Source: Sulfurimonas crateris
GTDB taxonomy: Bacteria; Campylobacterota; Campylobacteria; Campylobacterales; Sulfurimonadaceae
Length of the DNA stretch: 37,088 nucleotides
Direction: 5' to 3'
Assembly (NCBI GenBank): GCA_945883795.1
Contig: CAMCYC010000019.1
Span: 1-37,088 of the forward strand
The notes under the pieces are model-generated. The model was not told the DNA's origin, did not search any database, and was given only the letters and a program-made list of their open reading frames with translations. Positions 7,888 through 16,863 of this stretch are shown piece after piece; positions within the stretch are counted from its first letter, which is position 1; each line of letters begins with the position of its first letter. Position numbers and translations under genes: made by a program.

Positions 7888-10294
7888 ATTATTTCTGCAT
7901 GATTATTTAAATATTTCTCTATCACTTTTTCAAGCTCATTTAAATTAATTGGTTTAGCAATATGTGCATTCATTCCAGCTTTTTGCGTGAGTAATTTATC
8001 ATCTTGCATGACAGCTGCACTTAAAGCAATAATGGGAATATTTTGATTAAATTTTCTAATCTCTTTTGTTGCTTCAAATCCATCCATAATTGGCATTTGT
8101 AAATCCATAAAAATCATATCAAAATCTTGCTGTTGTGCTTTTTGTACAGCAATTTTTCCATTTTCTGCGACTACAACTTCAAGCCCAAAGTTTTCTAAAT
8201 TCGCCTGTGCTACGATTTGATTTATCTCATTGTCTTCAACTAATAACACTTTTTTGGAGCTTTTAATATCTACTCCAGAGGTAAAATCTTGAATATTTTC
8301 CTCTTTTGGTAAAGGTGTTTTTTCTAAGAAGCCAAACTCTTTTTTATATCCCATTTTGAGCGTAAAATAAAATTCACTTCCTACATTTTCTTCTGATATT
8401 ACAGCTATTTCTCCCTCCATGAGTTCAACAAGCCGTTTTGAGATAGTAAGTCCCAAACCAGTACCACCAAATTCTCTTGTATGAGATGCATCCACTTGGG
8501 AAAATGCTTTAAAAAGTTTTTCTTGTTTATCTTTAGCAATCCCATGACCTGTATCTTTGACACTATATTTGATTATACAAAAATATTCATTTTGCTCTAA
8601 GAGTTCTACATAAATATTTACTGAACCTTTTTGTGTGAATTTAAGTGCATTCCCTGCAAGGTTAATAATAATTTGTTTTATACGAAATGGGTCACCAATA
8701 AGGATTCGATACATCCCCTCAGCTATTTTATAATGAAAATCTATTTTTTTTTCAGTTGCTTGATAAAAAAACATATCTAAGACCTCTTTTAAAATGGTAT
8801 CAAGTTCAAATTCAATCTCTTCAATTTCAATTTTATTAGCTTCAATCTTTGAATAATCCAATATATCATTTATAATATGAAGCAGTGCAGTTGAGGCACT
8901 TATTGATTTATTCAAATAATCTCTTTGTAAATTTGTCAGTGGTGTTTTGAGAGTAAGATTTGTTAATCCAATAATTCCATTGAGTGGAGTTCGTATCTCA
9001 TGACTCATATTTGCCAAAAATTCTGATTTTGATTTATTGGCTTGTTCTGCCTTTTCTTTTGCTTCTTCAAACTTTTTTGTTTTCTCGTTTACAAGAGAAT
9101 TTAAATGCCTTGTATGAAACATAAGAAGAAATATCACTGCTAAAAGAATAAAACTTATATATACAATTTCATTGACATATTTTGCAACAATATTTTCTTG
9201 TTTATTTGGATTATATACAATAGTTTGTACCGCTTTTTGAAGATTTTTTGCTGATAAACCTTGCTCTTGATAAAGCGTTGCAAGTATTTTAAATCGTTCT
9301 TGTTGCACATCTCCAAGCGGGATATATTTTGTAGCGATAAGATTTGCAGTGATTCTTGATTCATAGAGTAATTGCTCATAAGTGAGATTACGAGTATTAT
9401 ATTTTTGTAAAATAATATTTATTGCTTCATCTGGATATTCTAAAGCATACGCCCATCCTTTAAGTGTTGCTTCTTTAAAATTTTTTACCCTTTTTGGATG
9501 ATTTTTTATCTCATTTTCTGTGGTAAAAATAAGGTCGCCATAAAAATCAATTCCATAGTTTTTTGGGTCAATCACATTTACATCAATGTTGTATAGTTTC
9601 TTCATCCAATAAGGCTCTATACTAATATATGCTTCACAAATATCAACTTCACCATGAATGAAACTCATGTGAGAAAAATCCATCGGTTTTTTTATGTAGT
9701 CATTTTGTGTCAAATTTGCAAAACCAAGCAAACTTGAAATGATACTGTCATCAAGTCCCTCTTGAAATATACTCATTCAAATTGAAAAAGCATAAAATTT
9801 ATTATTACTTATCGGCTCCCAATTCCATAATACATGGAAAATTCCAATTATAAAAAAACTAGTTTTTTGAGTTTACTTGAGTATACAATCTTTTTCCCAC
9901 GCATTTCATAAGGACTCACAATACCAGATTCTTTTTTTGAGATAAGAACCATGCCATTATGTTGAAAAATTGTAGCAAGCACTTTTACAGGCTTTCCTTC
10001 TGCTCGGTAGCGGAGTATCACTGAATCAGCCAAACCATATTCAGACTCACCCTCAACAACTTGAAGAATATTATTTTTTGTTGGGTCTCTTTCTTTGATA
10101 GTGACATCAAGACCTACATCTTCATAAAACCCTTTTTCTTTGGCAACTATAATACCTGCAAATTGATATTGGTAAAACCATTTTAACTGCACACTAATCT
10201 TTTGTAAATCATCATCACCATGTAAAAAAGTGCTAAATAACAATAATATACATATTTGTAAAAATTTGTTTTTCTTCTTTTTAATTCTAAACAA
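7884..10294 (-). pseudogene. Disrupted NMT1-domain hybrid sensor histidine kinase
   Basis: Two minus-strand reading frames together make one protein. The upstream piece (9848-10294, 148 residues) has a signal peptide and the first half of a periplasmic NMT1/THI5-like binding domain, ending SPYEMRGKKIVY before running into a foreign tail and stop. The downstream piece (7884-9776) resumes with [13 protein letters not shown], finishes the binding domain, crosses the membrane (about residues 196-214 of the fragment), and continues with a HisKA domain ([18 protein letters not shown]), an HATPase domain ([15 protein letters not shown]) and a receiver ([13 protein letters not shown]). About 110-116 extra bases with stops separate the halves. 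The sensor half is therefore broken. The kinase half could still be made from ATG 9776, but without a signal peptide. Confidence 0.85.
9765..9880 (-). repeat. Short insertion splitting the hybrid kinase gene
   Basis: These roughly 110-116 bases separate two halves of one protein and carry stops in the flanking frames. CTTGA occurs at both edges (9761-9765 and 9876-9880), and TATAC at 9768-9772 and 9882-9886, so a short target duplication is possible, but exact ends cannot be fixed. Inside are a perfect 16-base palindrome with centre CTAG (9853-9868) and an imperfect inverted repeat around 9820-9847. It encodes no protein. A MITE-like element or a degraded insertion is the likeliest reading. 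Confidence 0.5.
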
Positions 10295-10336
10295 GATACT
10301 TTTTTCCTCTTTTTTTGAATACTAAATTCTAAAGTG

Positions 10337-10342
10337 ATTGTA
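10337..10342 (-). promoter_or_regulatory. Possible -10 box for the disrupted kinase gene
   Basis: On the minus strand the bases read GCTACAAT, with TACAAT about 42 bases before ATG 10294. No clear -35 box was seen. Confidence 0.4.
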
Positions 10343-10423
10343 GCAAACACTCCCAAAATTTGATTTAAACTTCATTTTCTATTTATTAAGTAAAATCTTC
10401 GTTAATACATTATATTATATCAA

Positions 10424-10429
10424 TACAAT
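10424..10429 (+). promoter_or_regulatory. Possible -10 box for galU operon
   Basis: TACAAT in a very A+T-rich stretch, 27 bases before the galU ATG; AAAGGA follows as the ribosome site. An overlapping TATATTATAT run is an alternative. Confidence 0.4.
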
Positions 10430-10456
10430 AAGAGTATGATTTATAAAGGAAATTTA

Positions 10457-11293
10457 ATGATTAAAAGATGTTTATTCCCAGCTGCGGGATACGGAACAAG
10501 GTTTTTACCAGTGACAAAAGCGATGCCAAAAGAGATGTTACCTATTCTTACAAAACCACTTATTCAATATGGTGTCGAAGAAGCGTATGAAGCGGGTTGT
10601 ATCATCATGGCAACTATTACAGGTCGTGGAAAACGAGCTATTACTGACCATTTTGACATAAGCTATGAACTCGAACACCAGATTAAAGGGAGTGATAAAG
10701 AGGAATTACTCGTTGAAATTCGTACACTCATCAAAAACTGTACTTTTACTTACACTCGCCAAAATGAGATGAAAGGTTTAGGTGATGCGATACTTAAAGG
10801 AAGAGTTTTAGTGGGAGATAGCGCTCCTTTTGCTGTAATTCTTGCGGATGATTTATGTGTTAATCCTGATGGAGATGGTGTCATGACACAAATGGTAAAA
10901 CTGTATGAAAAATATAGATGTTCCATTGTAGCTATTATGGAAGTGCCACATGACCAAGTAAATAAATATGGAATTATCGCTGGGCGTGAAGTGGAAAATG
11001 GGTTATATATTATTGATGACATGGTGGAAAAACCAGATATTGACAAAGCACCTTCAAATCTCGCAATTATTGGTAGATATATTCTCACGCCAGATATTTT
11101 TAAAATCATTGAAAATACACCAGCAGGTAAAAATGGGGAGCTTCAAATTACAGATGCACTCTTAACACAAGCTAAAAAAGGGATGGTTTTAGGATATAAG
11201 TTTCAAGGAAAAAGATTTGATTGTGGAAGTTTAGATGGATTTGTAGAAGCAACAAATTACTTTTATAAGAATTTACAAGAAAGTAAGAAATGA
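10457..11293 (+). CDS. galU: UTP-glucose-1-phosphate uridylyltransferase
   Basis: Makes UDP-glucose from UTP and glucose-1-phosphate for surface polysaccharides. The nucleotide-binding signature [20 protein letters not shown] starts near residue 9, and GLGDAI, ILADDL and the C-terminal FDCGSLDGF segment also fit the family. The length of 278 residues is usual. I chose ATG 10457, seven bases after AAAGGA, over an ATG seven codons upstream at 10436. The last four bases overlap rsmG, so it opens an operon of at least five genes. Confidence 0.95.
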   Translation: MIKRCLFPAAGYGTRFLPVTKAMPKEMLPILTKPLIQYGVEEAYEAGCIIMATITGRGKRAITDHFDISYELEHQIKGSDKEELLVEIRTLIKNCTFTYTRQNEMKGLGDAILKGRVLVGDSAPFAVILADDLCVNPDGDGVMTQMVKLYEKYRCSIVAIMEVPHDQVNKYGIIAGREVENGLYIIDDMVEKPDIDKAPSNLAIIGRYILTPDIFKIIENTPAGKNGELQITDALLTQAKKGMVLGYKFQGKRFDCGSLDGFVEATNYFYKNLQESKK

Positions 11294-11871
11294 ATCTAAA
11301 CCAAATGGTGCAAGAGGAGAATTTAGAAGTTCCAGATAACTTTTTCTATAATATACAAAAATACAAAGAGCATCTTTTTAAGTGGAATAAAATCCACAAC
11401 CTTACAGGTGCGAAAGATGAGAAAATGATAGATTTATTTATTTTTGATGCTTTGTATCCAATTAGCTTTTTACCAAAAGTTGATACAATTTTAGATATTG
11501 GTACAGGTGCTGGTTTTCCAGGGATGATTTTGGCTTTAGCATTACCTAAAACAGCAGTAACTCTTGTTGAACCACTTGCAAAAAGAGCAAGTTTTTTACA
11601 ATTTATCAAAGCTGATTTAGAGCTTCAAAATGTCAATGTCGTCAAACAAAAAGTGGAGCAGATGCAACCACACATATTTGAACTTATCACTTCAAGAGCT
11701 GTCACTGATACAAAAATGCTTTTGCAACTCAGTCGGAATTTTCGTGATGAAAATACAAAATATCTTTTTTATAAAGGGGAAAAAGTTTATGAAGAGATTC
11801 CAGAAGGGATGAAATATAAAGTAATTGAAACAAAAAATAGACATTATCTACTTTTGGGAGAGCAGGAGTGA
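11290..11871 (+). CDS. rsmG: 16S rRNA (guanine-527-N7) methyltransferase RsmG
   Basis: Methylates G527 of 16S rRNA using S-adenosylmethionine. The binding loop [16 protein letters not shown], the acidic strand VTLVEP and LITSRAV are characteristic. At 193 residues it is near the usual length. The start overlaps galU (ATGA) and the stop overlaps the next gene (TGATG), so translation is probably coupled on both sides. Confidence 0.95.
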   Translation: MNLNQMVQEENLEVPDNFFYNIQKYKEHLFKWNKIHNLTGAKDEKMIDLFIFDALYPISFLPKVDTILDIGTGAGFPGMILALALPKTAVTLVEPLAKRASFLQFIKADLELQNVNVVKQKVEQMQPHIFELITSRAVTDTKMLLQLSRNFRDENTKYLFYKGEKVYEEIPEGMKYKVIETKNRHYLLLGEQE

Positions 11872-12086
11872 TGCTCAAACTATTATTGATTATAGGTGTC
11901 ATGGTTGCTGTTTATTATATTTTTATTAAAAAGCAAATACCTAAAGATTCGCAACTAGATAAGAAAAAATTTGAAGCAAGCGACATGATAGCGTGTGCTC
12001 ATTGTGGTATTTACTGCGAAATGAGGGAAGCAATTTTGAGTCGTGGTAAATATTATTGCTCCAAAGAGTGTGTGGGAAAAGTGTAA
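11871..12086 (+). CDS. Small membrane-anchored zinc-ribbon-like protein
   Basis: 71 residues: one N-terminal membrane helix (about 2-20), then a basic linker and a cysteine cluster (CAHCGIYC, and later YYCSKEC) that probably binds one zinc ion. It resembles the small PP0621-like proteins found beside housekeeping genes; the function is unknown. The ATG at 11871 shares its A with the rsmG stop and has GCAGGAG upstream, so I prefer it to the GTG three bases earlier. The stop shares a base with the next start (TAATG). Confidence 0.75.
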   Translation: MLKLLLIIGVMVAVYYIFIKKQIPKDSQLDKKKFEASDMIACAHCGIYCEMREAILSRGKYYCSKECVGKV

Positions 12087-12478
12087 TGCTAATTTATGGA
12101 CATAGATTTATACCGAGTGAACTTTTTTATCATGTAGCAGATATTGATTCGATACAAAATACGCCTCCATCTTCCATCATCTATTTGGATTTTAGTGAAG
12201 ACAATTTGGATATTATCTTTCATGCCATGCAAAATAGAATCCCTTTTCTTTTAGGTGCTAACAATATTACAGAAGTTATTTATGCTTCCTCTTTGGGCGC
12301 TTCTTTTATTTTAGTGCATAGCGAACTTGCACAAACTACCCAAAATATTGCAAATAATTACCTTTTTGATGCAAAAATTTTAGTAAAAATTGAAGAGGAA
12401 ATCGAGATAGAAGAGATGGCAATACTTGGAGTTGATGGGGTTATTTTTTCAGATGCTATCATCAAAATAAACTCTTAA
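12086..12478 (+). CDS. Conserved-looking protein of unknown function
   Basis: 130 residues with alternating hydrophobic strands and helices (SSIIYLDF, IPFLLGAN, GASFILVH, AKILVKI, GVDGVIFSD), like part of an alpha/beta or TIM-barrel fold. No catalytic motif or family was recognised. There is no signal peptide, so it is probably cytoplasmic. Its ATG overlaps the preceding stop by one base and it sits eight bases before the NlpC/P60 lipoprotein gene, placing it in the galU-rsmG operon. Confidence 0.65.
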   Translation: MLIYGHRFIPSELFYHVADIDSIQNTPPSSIIYLDFSEDNLDIIFHAMQNRIPFLLGANNITEVIYASSLGASFILVHSELAQTTQNIANNYLFDAKILVKIEEEIEIEEMAILGVDGVIFSDAIIKINS

Positions 12479-12486
12479 TTCACACT

Positions 12487-13005
12487 ATGAAAACTACTCT
12501 TTTTATTCTCTTACTACTTTTGTTGGGTGGTTGCTCTACTAAAACGCCCATCATAGATACAACTCCAAAAAAAGCTTTAAAAAAATTACCACTCAATATT
12601 GTAGGTTTCCCTTACAAACCAAAAACGGATAATTGGATTACAATGGCTTTGTTTAATGAATACAAAAAATGGTACAAAACTCCTTATGAATATGGCGGTG
12701 TTTGTTTAGAAGGAGTAGATTGCTCTTCACTTGTACAAAACATTTATCAAGATGCTTTTAACATCTTACTGCCACGAACAACAAAAGAGCAAGTAAAAGT
12801 AGGATTTGAAATTTCAAGAGAATCCACAAGAGAGGGAGATTTAGTTTTTTTCCAAACAGGCTATGACACAAGACATGTAGGAATCGTGATAGAAAAAGGT
12901 AAATTTATCAATGCAGCATCCTCATGTGGCGTGACAATTTCTGAACTTAACAACCCTTATTGGAGAGGAAAATATTGGCAAAGTAGAAGAATTCTACCTT
13001 ATTAA
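12487..13005 (+). CDS. NlpC/P60-family lipoprotein, probable peptidoglycan endopeptidase
   Basis: 172 residues with a lipoprotein signal (LLLLLGGC, lipidated C16), so it is anchored in the envelope. The NlpC/P60 fold has catalytic C79 (GVDCSSLV) and H130 (TRHVGIVI); N142 (FINAAS) probably fills the third polar position often held by His. The family cleaves peptide cross-links in peptidoglycan. It is the last gene of the galU run and faces hypD tail to tail with eight bases between. No Shine-Dalgarno motif is obvious before the ATG. Confidence 0.88.
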   Translation: MKTTLFILLLLLLGGCSTKTPIIDTTPKKALKKLPLNIVGFPYKPKTDNWITMALFNEYKKWYKTPYEYGGVCLEGVDCSSLVQNIYQDAFNILLPRTTKEQVKVGFEISRESTREGDLVFFQTGYDTRHVGIVIEKGKFINAASSCGVTISELNNPYWRGKYWQSRRILPY

Positions 13006-13013
13006 GGAATCGA

Positions 13014-14159
13014 TTAAAAGTTATCTGATTTGCCATATTTATAATAAGCAGCACAAGCACCCTCACTACTTACCATACAACTCCCAATCGGAGAAGTTGG
13101 TTTACATGCAGTGCCAAAGATACTACATTGCAAAGGGTTTGCTTTGCCTTTTAAAATATCTCCACAAATACAAAGTTTATGGTCATCTATAGGCTTTGTT
13201 GGAAGAATATTTTTATAAATTACCTCTGCATCATAAGCATTATATTCTGGTTTGAGTTTTAAACCACTCTTAGGAATATCCCCCAAACCTCTCCATCGAA
13301 AACTTTGAGCTTTTTCAAAATAATGAAGAATAAGTTTTTGTGCTTTGAGATTTCCTTCATAATGAACCGCTCTTTTATATTCTATCTCAAGTTCACATCT
13401 ATTCTCTACAAACTGTTTTACTATCATGCTAATAGACTGCATAACATCAACAGGCTCAAAACCACTTACAACTACAGGAGAGTTATAATCTCGAGGAAAC
13501 TCTTCATAAATCTTGCTTCCACTAATTACACTTACATGCGAAGGTCCCAAAAATGCATCAATCTTATTATCAGGGTCCAAAAGTAAAGCACTCATTGCTT
13601 CAGGGATTGTTACATGATTTATGTGAAAAAAAATATTTTTTATCCCTTTTTGTATAACGAAATCTACTAATGCAGCGGTCATGGGAGTAGTAGTTTCAAA
13701 ACCAATGGCAAAAAATATAATATTTTTACTGGGGTTATCTTGTGCAATTGTGACACAATCCATCGGGGAATACACAAATCGTACATCAGCACCTTTGCTT
13801 CTTGCATCGCTCAAAGAACCATGACTGGCAGGAACTTTTATCATATCACCTAAAGAAACGAGTATCACATTTTCCTGCATAGCTAAAAGATATGCATGGT
13901 CTATTCGCTCTTTGGGGATAATACACACAGGGCATCCTGGACCATGAATAAATCTGATATTTTTAGGGAGAAGTTGTAAGATACCATATTTCATAATAGT
14001 GTGTGTATGTCCACCACAAACTTCCATGATATTTATATTTTTGGGGAGTTTTTTTGCATCTTGTGCTATGATTTTTGCAAATGCCTTAATGGTATCCGCA
14101 TCTCGAAAATCATCATAAAGATTTTTAAGTTTCAAAGCCACAAGAAACCTCTTCTTCAT
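13014..14159 (-). CDS. hypD: Hydrogenase maturation protein HypD
   Basis: An iron-sulfur scaffold that, with HypC, assembles the Fe(CN)2CO group of [NiFe] hydrogenases. Conserved motifs are MEVCGGHTHT, HGPGCPVC, ALxxDPD-type segments and C-terminal cysteines in CICGDILKG and IFGTACKPTSPIGSC. The ATG at 14159 makes a 35-base overlap with hypC. Family proteins usually begin close to KLKNLYDDFRDAD, so a GTG at 14141 or TTG at 14135 may be the real start; GAAGAGG lies upstream of these. The rest of the hyp set and the hydrogenase are not in the window. Confidence 0.93.
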   Translation of the reverse strand: MKKRFLVALKLKNLYDDFRDADTIKAFAKIIAQDAKKLPKNINIMEVCGGHTHTIMKYGILQLLPKNIRFIHGPGCPVCIIPKERIDHAYLLAMQENVILVSLGDMIKVPASHGSLSDARSKGADVRFVYSPMDCVTIAQDNPSKNIIFFAIGFETTTPMTAALVDFVIQKGIKNIFFHINHVTIPEAMSALLLDPDNKIDAFLGPSHVSVISGSKIYEEFPRDYNSPVVVSGFEPVDVMQSISMIVKQFVENRCELEIEYKRAVHYEGNLKAQKLILHYFEKAQSFRWRGLGDIPKSGLKLKPEYNAYDAEVIYKNILPTKPIDDHKLCICGDILKGKANPLQCSIFGTACKPTSPIGSCMVSSEGACAAYYKYGKSDNF

Positions 14160-14388
14160 CCATCGAATCTATAATTTCTTGATAAGTTTGTAAACTCAAA
14201 AGAGCTTCTTCTGCATCTATTTTATTCATGATAAAACCAATATGCAAAAGAACATAATCACCAATGGCTATCTCACCCTTTTGCATCAAAGCCAAACTAG
14301 CATCCCGTTGCACTCCCATAGTATCAATAGTCGCTATGTTATTTACAACATCTATCTTTACAACTTTACTCGGTATTGAGAGACACAT
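14125..14388 (-). CDS. hypC: Hydrogenase maturation chaperone HypC/HybG
   Basis: An 87-residue chaperone starting MCLSIPSKV; the Cys after the initiator Met is the known iron/HypD contact. It carries Fe(CN)2CO between HypD and the hydrogenase large subunit. IGDYVLLHIGFIMNKID is typical of the family. AAGGAAA precedes the ATG. It follows fliD by 19 bases on the same strand and overlaps hypD, so all three may share a transcript. Confidence 0.95.
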   Translation of the reverse strand: MCLSIPSKVVKIDVVNNIATIDTMGVQRDASLALMQKGEIAIGDYVLLHIGFIMNKIDAEEALLSLQTYQEIIDSMDEEEVSCGFET

Positions 14389-14407
14389 AATTTTCCTTTC
14401 TTACAAA

Positions 14408-16075
14408 CTAGTTACTTTTAGCATTAACCTCAGCATCTATCATCATTTGCAATGAAGAAAATTGTGAATTTATTTTACTAATCATCGCATCATAAGCGGT
14501 GAATTTTTTAGTCATCGTCTCATAGCGAGAATCTAAAAGTGCTTTTTGTTTGTCATACTGGGTAGTAAGAGCTAATTTAGAAGTATCAAGCTGATTAGAA
14601 AAATTGGTAAGCGCTCCATCATAGCTCGTATAACTAGTCATTTGAGTATTTAATTTTTTAAATATACCATCTGTAGAACTATCTCCTCTAAAAAGAAGTT
14701 CCATACCAGCAGGATCATCTTTAAATTTTTTATCAAATACAGTAGAATCCAAACTCATGGTTCCATCTCGAGCAATAGTAAGTCCGTAACTCACCAGAGA
14801 ATTTCCATTAGGATTTGTTTGCGTAATAATATTTGTAAGAGTTCTTGAAATAGACTTTATAAAGCTATCACTATTAAAAATTCCAAGCGTTCCTGTTTCT
14901 GTATTTACAGCAGTCATATCTTTTAAATTAGAAGCTAAAGAGTTGTAATTTTCTACAAATTTAGACATAGTTTCACTAATTGAAGTGTTATTTTGTGTAA
15001 TTTTAATATTTGCCGTATCAGTAGCTAGTTGATTTTGATTCAATGTTATTGTGACACCATTGATAAGGTCACTGATATCATTTGTAGAACGGCTGATGGA
15101 AATACCGTTATAATCAAAAGTTGCAGCTTTTGCAACTTGAATATTGTTTAATCCTAAAATGCTAGCAAGACTATTAGAAGCATCAATATTTGCTGTTGTT
15201 GTGGCTTCTGAAGATGTTTGTGTGCCTGTTGAAGTTGCCGTACCGCTAAAAGCGGTTCCAGCATTTTTAGCTTCTATTGTAAAACCATTTGCAGTTGCAG
15301 TTGCTGTGTAAAGAGTATTGAGTGTTGGGTCATTATTAATTGCATTTACGATTGTTATTCCTGTTGCAGTGGGGTCTTCTCCATCAACAAGATTAATTGT
15401 AAGCTCATTTGTTCCGTCACTCCATTTAAAAGTGTCTCCTGAAACTGCATTCCCCGTTAAAGTAATAGTATCTTTTTGTGCAGTAGTAACAGAATTTGAA
15501 TCGGTAAATGTAATTGCTTCATTGAGTGAGTCTGCAGTAACAGCTAAAGAATAACTATTATTTCCAATTTGTAATGAAGAAGCGGTAAGAGATTCACCTA
15601 TATTATCATTGATAGCAAGTTTTATATCATCAATTGTTGTAGTAGGTGTATAGTCAAAATCTAGTGTTTTATCACCAATAGCTATAGTCAATGTTCCTGT
15701 ACCCAGTCCAGCAAGAGCAGTTGAAGTACTAGAAAATGAGGTGGTAGAATTCCAAACATCTTTTTCAGCTTTACTAACATTTGTGATATTAAACGATTGT
15801 ACATCAGAACCACTAGATGCCGTTACACTAACGGCATCAGTACCTCCCGAAACTTCACGACCTAAATAAAGAGTTTCTCCACCAAGAGATGATGTGCTAG
15901 ACTTAAATGTTGTCATCAGAGACGACAAAAGTTTAGCAGCATCCTCTTTCTGGTTTGCCAAAGTCACCTTTGCTTCAAATGGCTTTACAATTGCTGCATC
16001 ATCAGCAGCCCGTAATTTATCAATCAAATCGGAGGTAAGTACTCCAGAACCGAGTCCAAGTGAATTAACAGCCAT
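14408..16075 (-). CDS. fliD: Flagellar filament cap protein FliD (HAP2)
   Basis: 555 residues. Caps the growing filament and guides flagellin folding outside the cell. The N-terminal block NSLGLGSGVLTSDLIDKLR and the C-terminal coiled segment (about 480-550) are the conserved D0/D1 regions; the Thr/Ser/Asn-rich centre is the variable exposed part. AAAAGGA precedes ATG 16075. A sigma-28-like promoter lies 37 bases before the start, back to back with that of fliS. Downstream are hypC and hypD on the same strand, an unusual company. Confidence 0.95.
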   Translation of the reverse strand: MAVNSLGLGSGVLTSDLIDKLRAADDAAIVKPFEAKVTLANQKEDAAKLLSSLMTTFKSSTSSLGGETLYLGREVSGGTDAVSVTASSGSDVQSFNITNVSKAEKDVWNSTTSFSSTSTALAGLGTGTLTIAIGDKTLDFDYTPTTTIDDIKLAINDNIGESLTASSLQIGNNSYSLAVTADSLNEAITFTDSNSVTTAQKDTITLTGNAVSGDTFKWSDGTNELTINLVDGEDPTATGITIVNAINNDPTLNTLYTATATANGFTIEAKNAGTAFSGTATSTGTQTSSEATTTANIDASNSLASILGLNNIQVAKAATFDYNGISISRSTNDISDLINGVTITLNQNQLATDTANIKITQNNTSISETMSKFVENYNSLASNLKDMTAVNTETGTLGIFNSDSFIKSISRTLTNIITQTNPNGNSLVSYGLTIARDGTMSLDSTVFDKKFKDDPAGMELLFRGDSSTDGIFKKLNTQMTSYTSYDGALTNFSNQLDTSKLALTTQYDKQKALLDSRYETMTKKFTAYDAMISKINSQFSSLQMMIDAEVNAKSN

Positions 16076-16111
16076 AATAAATCCTTTTTAACACTAAGAT
16101 ATATAAATACA

Positions 16112-16138
16112 ATATCGGCATCTCTCAAAAGTATTGTA
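16112..16138 (-). promoter_or_regulatory. Sigma-28 (FliA) promoter for fliD
   Basis: On the minus strand GCCGATAT (16119-16112) matches the sigma-28 -10 element GCCGATAA. TACA at 16138-16135 stands at the -35 position (consensus TAAA) with the canonical spacing of 15 bases from it to the -10 octamer. Confidence 0.7.
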
Positions 16139-16171
16139 GGTGTTTAGTCTTAAAAAAGTCTCAAAAATATC

Positions 16172-16198
16172 TAAACAAATCTAAATATGTGTCGATAA
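16172..16198 (+). promoter_or_regulatory. Sigma-28 (FliA) promoter for fliS
   Basis: TAAACAAA (16172-16179), 11 bases, then GTCGATAA (16191-16198). The consensus is TAAAGTTT-N11-GCCGATAA, so the -10 differs at one base and the spacing is exact. Transcription would start near 16205, about 33 bases before fliS. Confidence 0.75.
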
Positions 16199-16238
16199 TT
16201 CAAATATGCAAAATTCGAATAACGAAAAAGGATTTAAT

Positions 16239-16613
16239 ATGTATGCTAATACAGCTTATAATATGTACGCTCAAAACAATGTGGGAATTGAGTCTCCTGA
16301 AAAATTGATTACAATGCTTTATGAAGGTGTTTTAAGATTTAATGCACAGGCAAAAAAAGCAATTAAAGATAAAGATGTGGAGAAAAAAGTATATTGGATA
16401 AACCGTTCTATTGCAATCGTTACAGAATTGGTTGCTGTACTAGACATGAAACAAGGACAAATTTCTAAATATCTCGAAGGTTTATATTCATATGAAATTC
16501 AACTCTTAAGTTTAGCGAATGTGGAAAATAATCCAGATAAACTAGATGAAGTAAGTAATGTTTTTAAAGGTCTTTTGGAAGCTTGGAGAGAAGCTACAAA
16601 TGTGGGTAAATAA
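16239..16613 (+). CDS. fliS: Flagellin export chaperone FliS
   Basis: 124 residues, mostly helical. Binds the flagellin C-terminus in the cytoplasm until export. YNMYAQNNVGIESPEKLI, ITMLYEGVLRF and the INRSIAIVTEL helix match the family. I chose ATG 16239 with AAAAAGGA upstream; an ATG at 16206 lies at the predicted transcription start and was rejected. The end overlaps the next gene by 14 bases. It is transcribed away from fliD from a sigma-28 promoter. Confidence 0.93.
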   Translation: MYANTAYNMYAQNNVGIESPEKLITMLYEGVLRFNAQAKKAIKDKDVEKKVYWINRSIAIVTELVAVLDMKQGQISKYLEGLYSYEIQLLSLANVENNPDKLDEVSNVFKGLLEAWREATNVGK

Positions 16614-16863
16614 GCTTAAAGTCGCACTCATTCACCAAGATACAGACGCTATAAGTAAATTATTAGATACTGTTCCAGAGTTTGACCCAATGCATGATAA
16701 AGAGGAAATTATAGAGGTTTTATACCTCTTAAGAGAAGCATCTATATTAGTTCATAGTTTACAAGATAAAACGGTTGCTACCATGAAACAGATTAAAAAT
16801 AATCTTTTGTTTATAGAATCTACACAAGGGAATTCTTCCAATAAATTTGAAGTATTTTCATAA
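16600..16863 (+). CDS. Small flagellar protein, FliT-like candidate
   Basis: An 87-residue, helix-rich, acidic protein directly after fliS and overlapping it by 14 bases. FliT, which holds FliD, often sits here and has this size, but sequence likeness by eye is weak. ATG 16600 follows GGAGAG; an earlier in-frame ATG at 16558 lies deep inside fliS. Its stop overlaps the end of the convergent SDR gene by six bases. A role in flagellar assembly is inferred only from position and size. Confidence 0.6.
   Translation: MWVNKLKVALIHQDTDAISKLLDTVPEFDPMHDKEEIIEVLYLLREASILVHSLQDKTVATMKQIKNNLLFIESTQGNSSNKFEVFS

Noticed and set aside
15318-15554. Plus-strand frame opposite fliD
   Set aside because: It lies wholly within a clear gene, and its Val/Ser-rich translation is typical of an antisense shadow.
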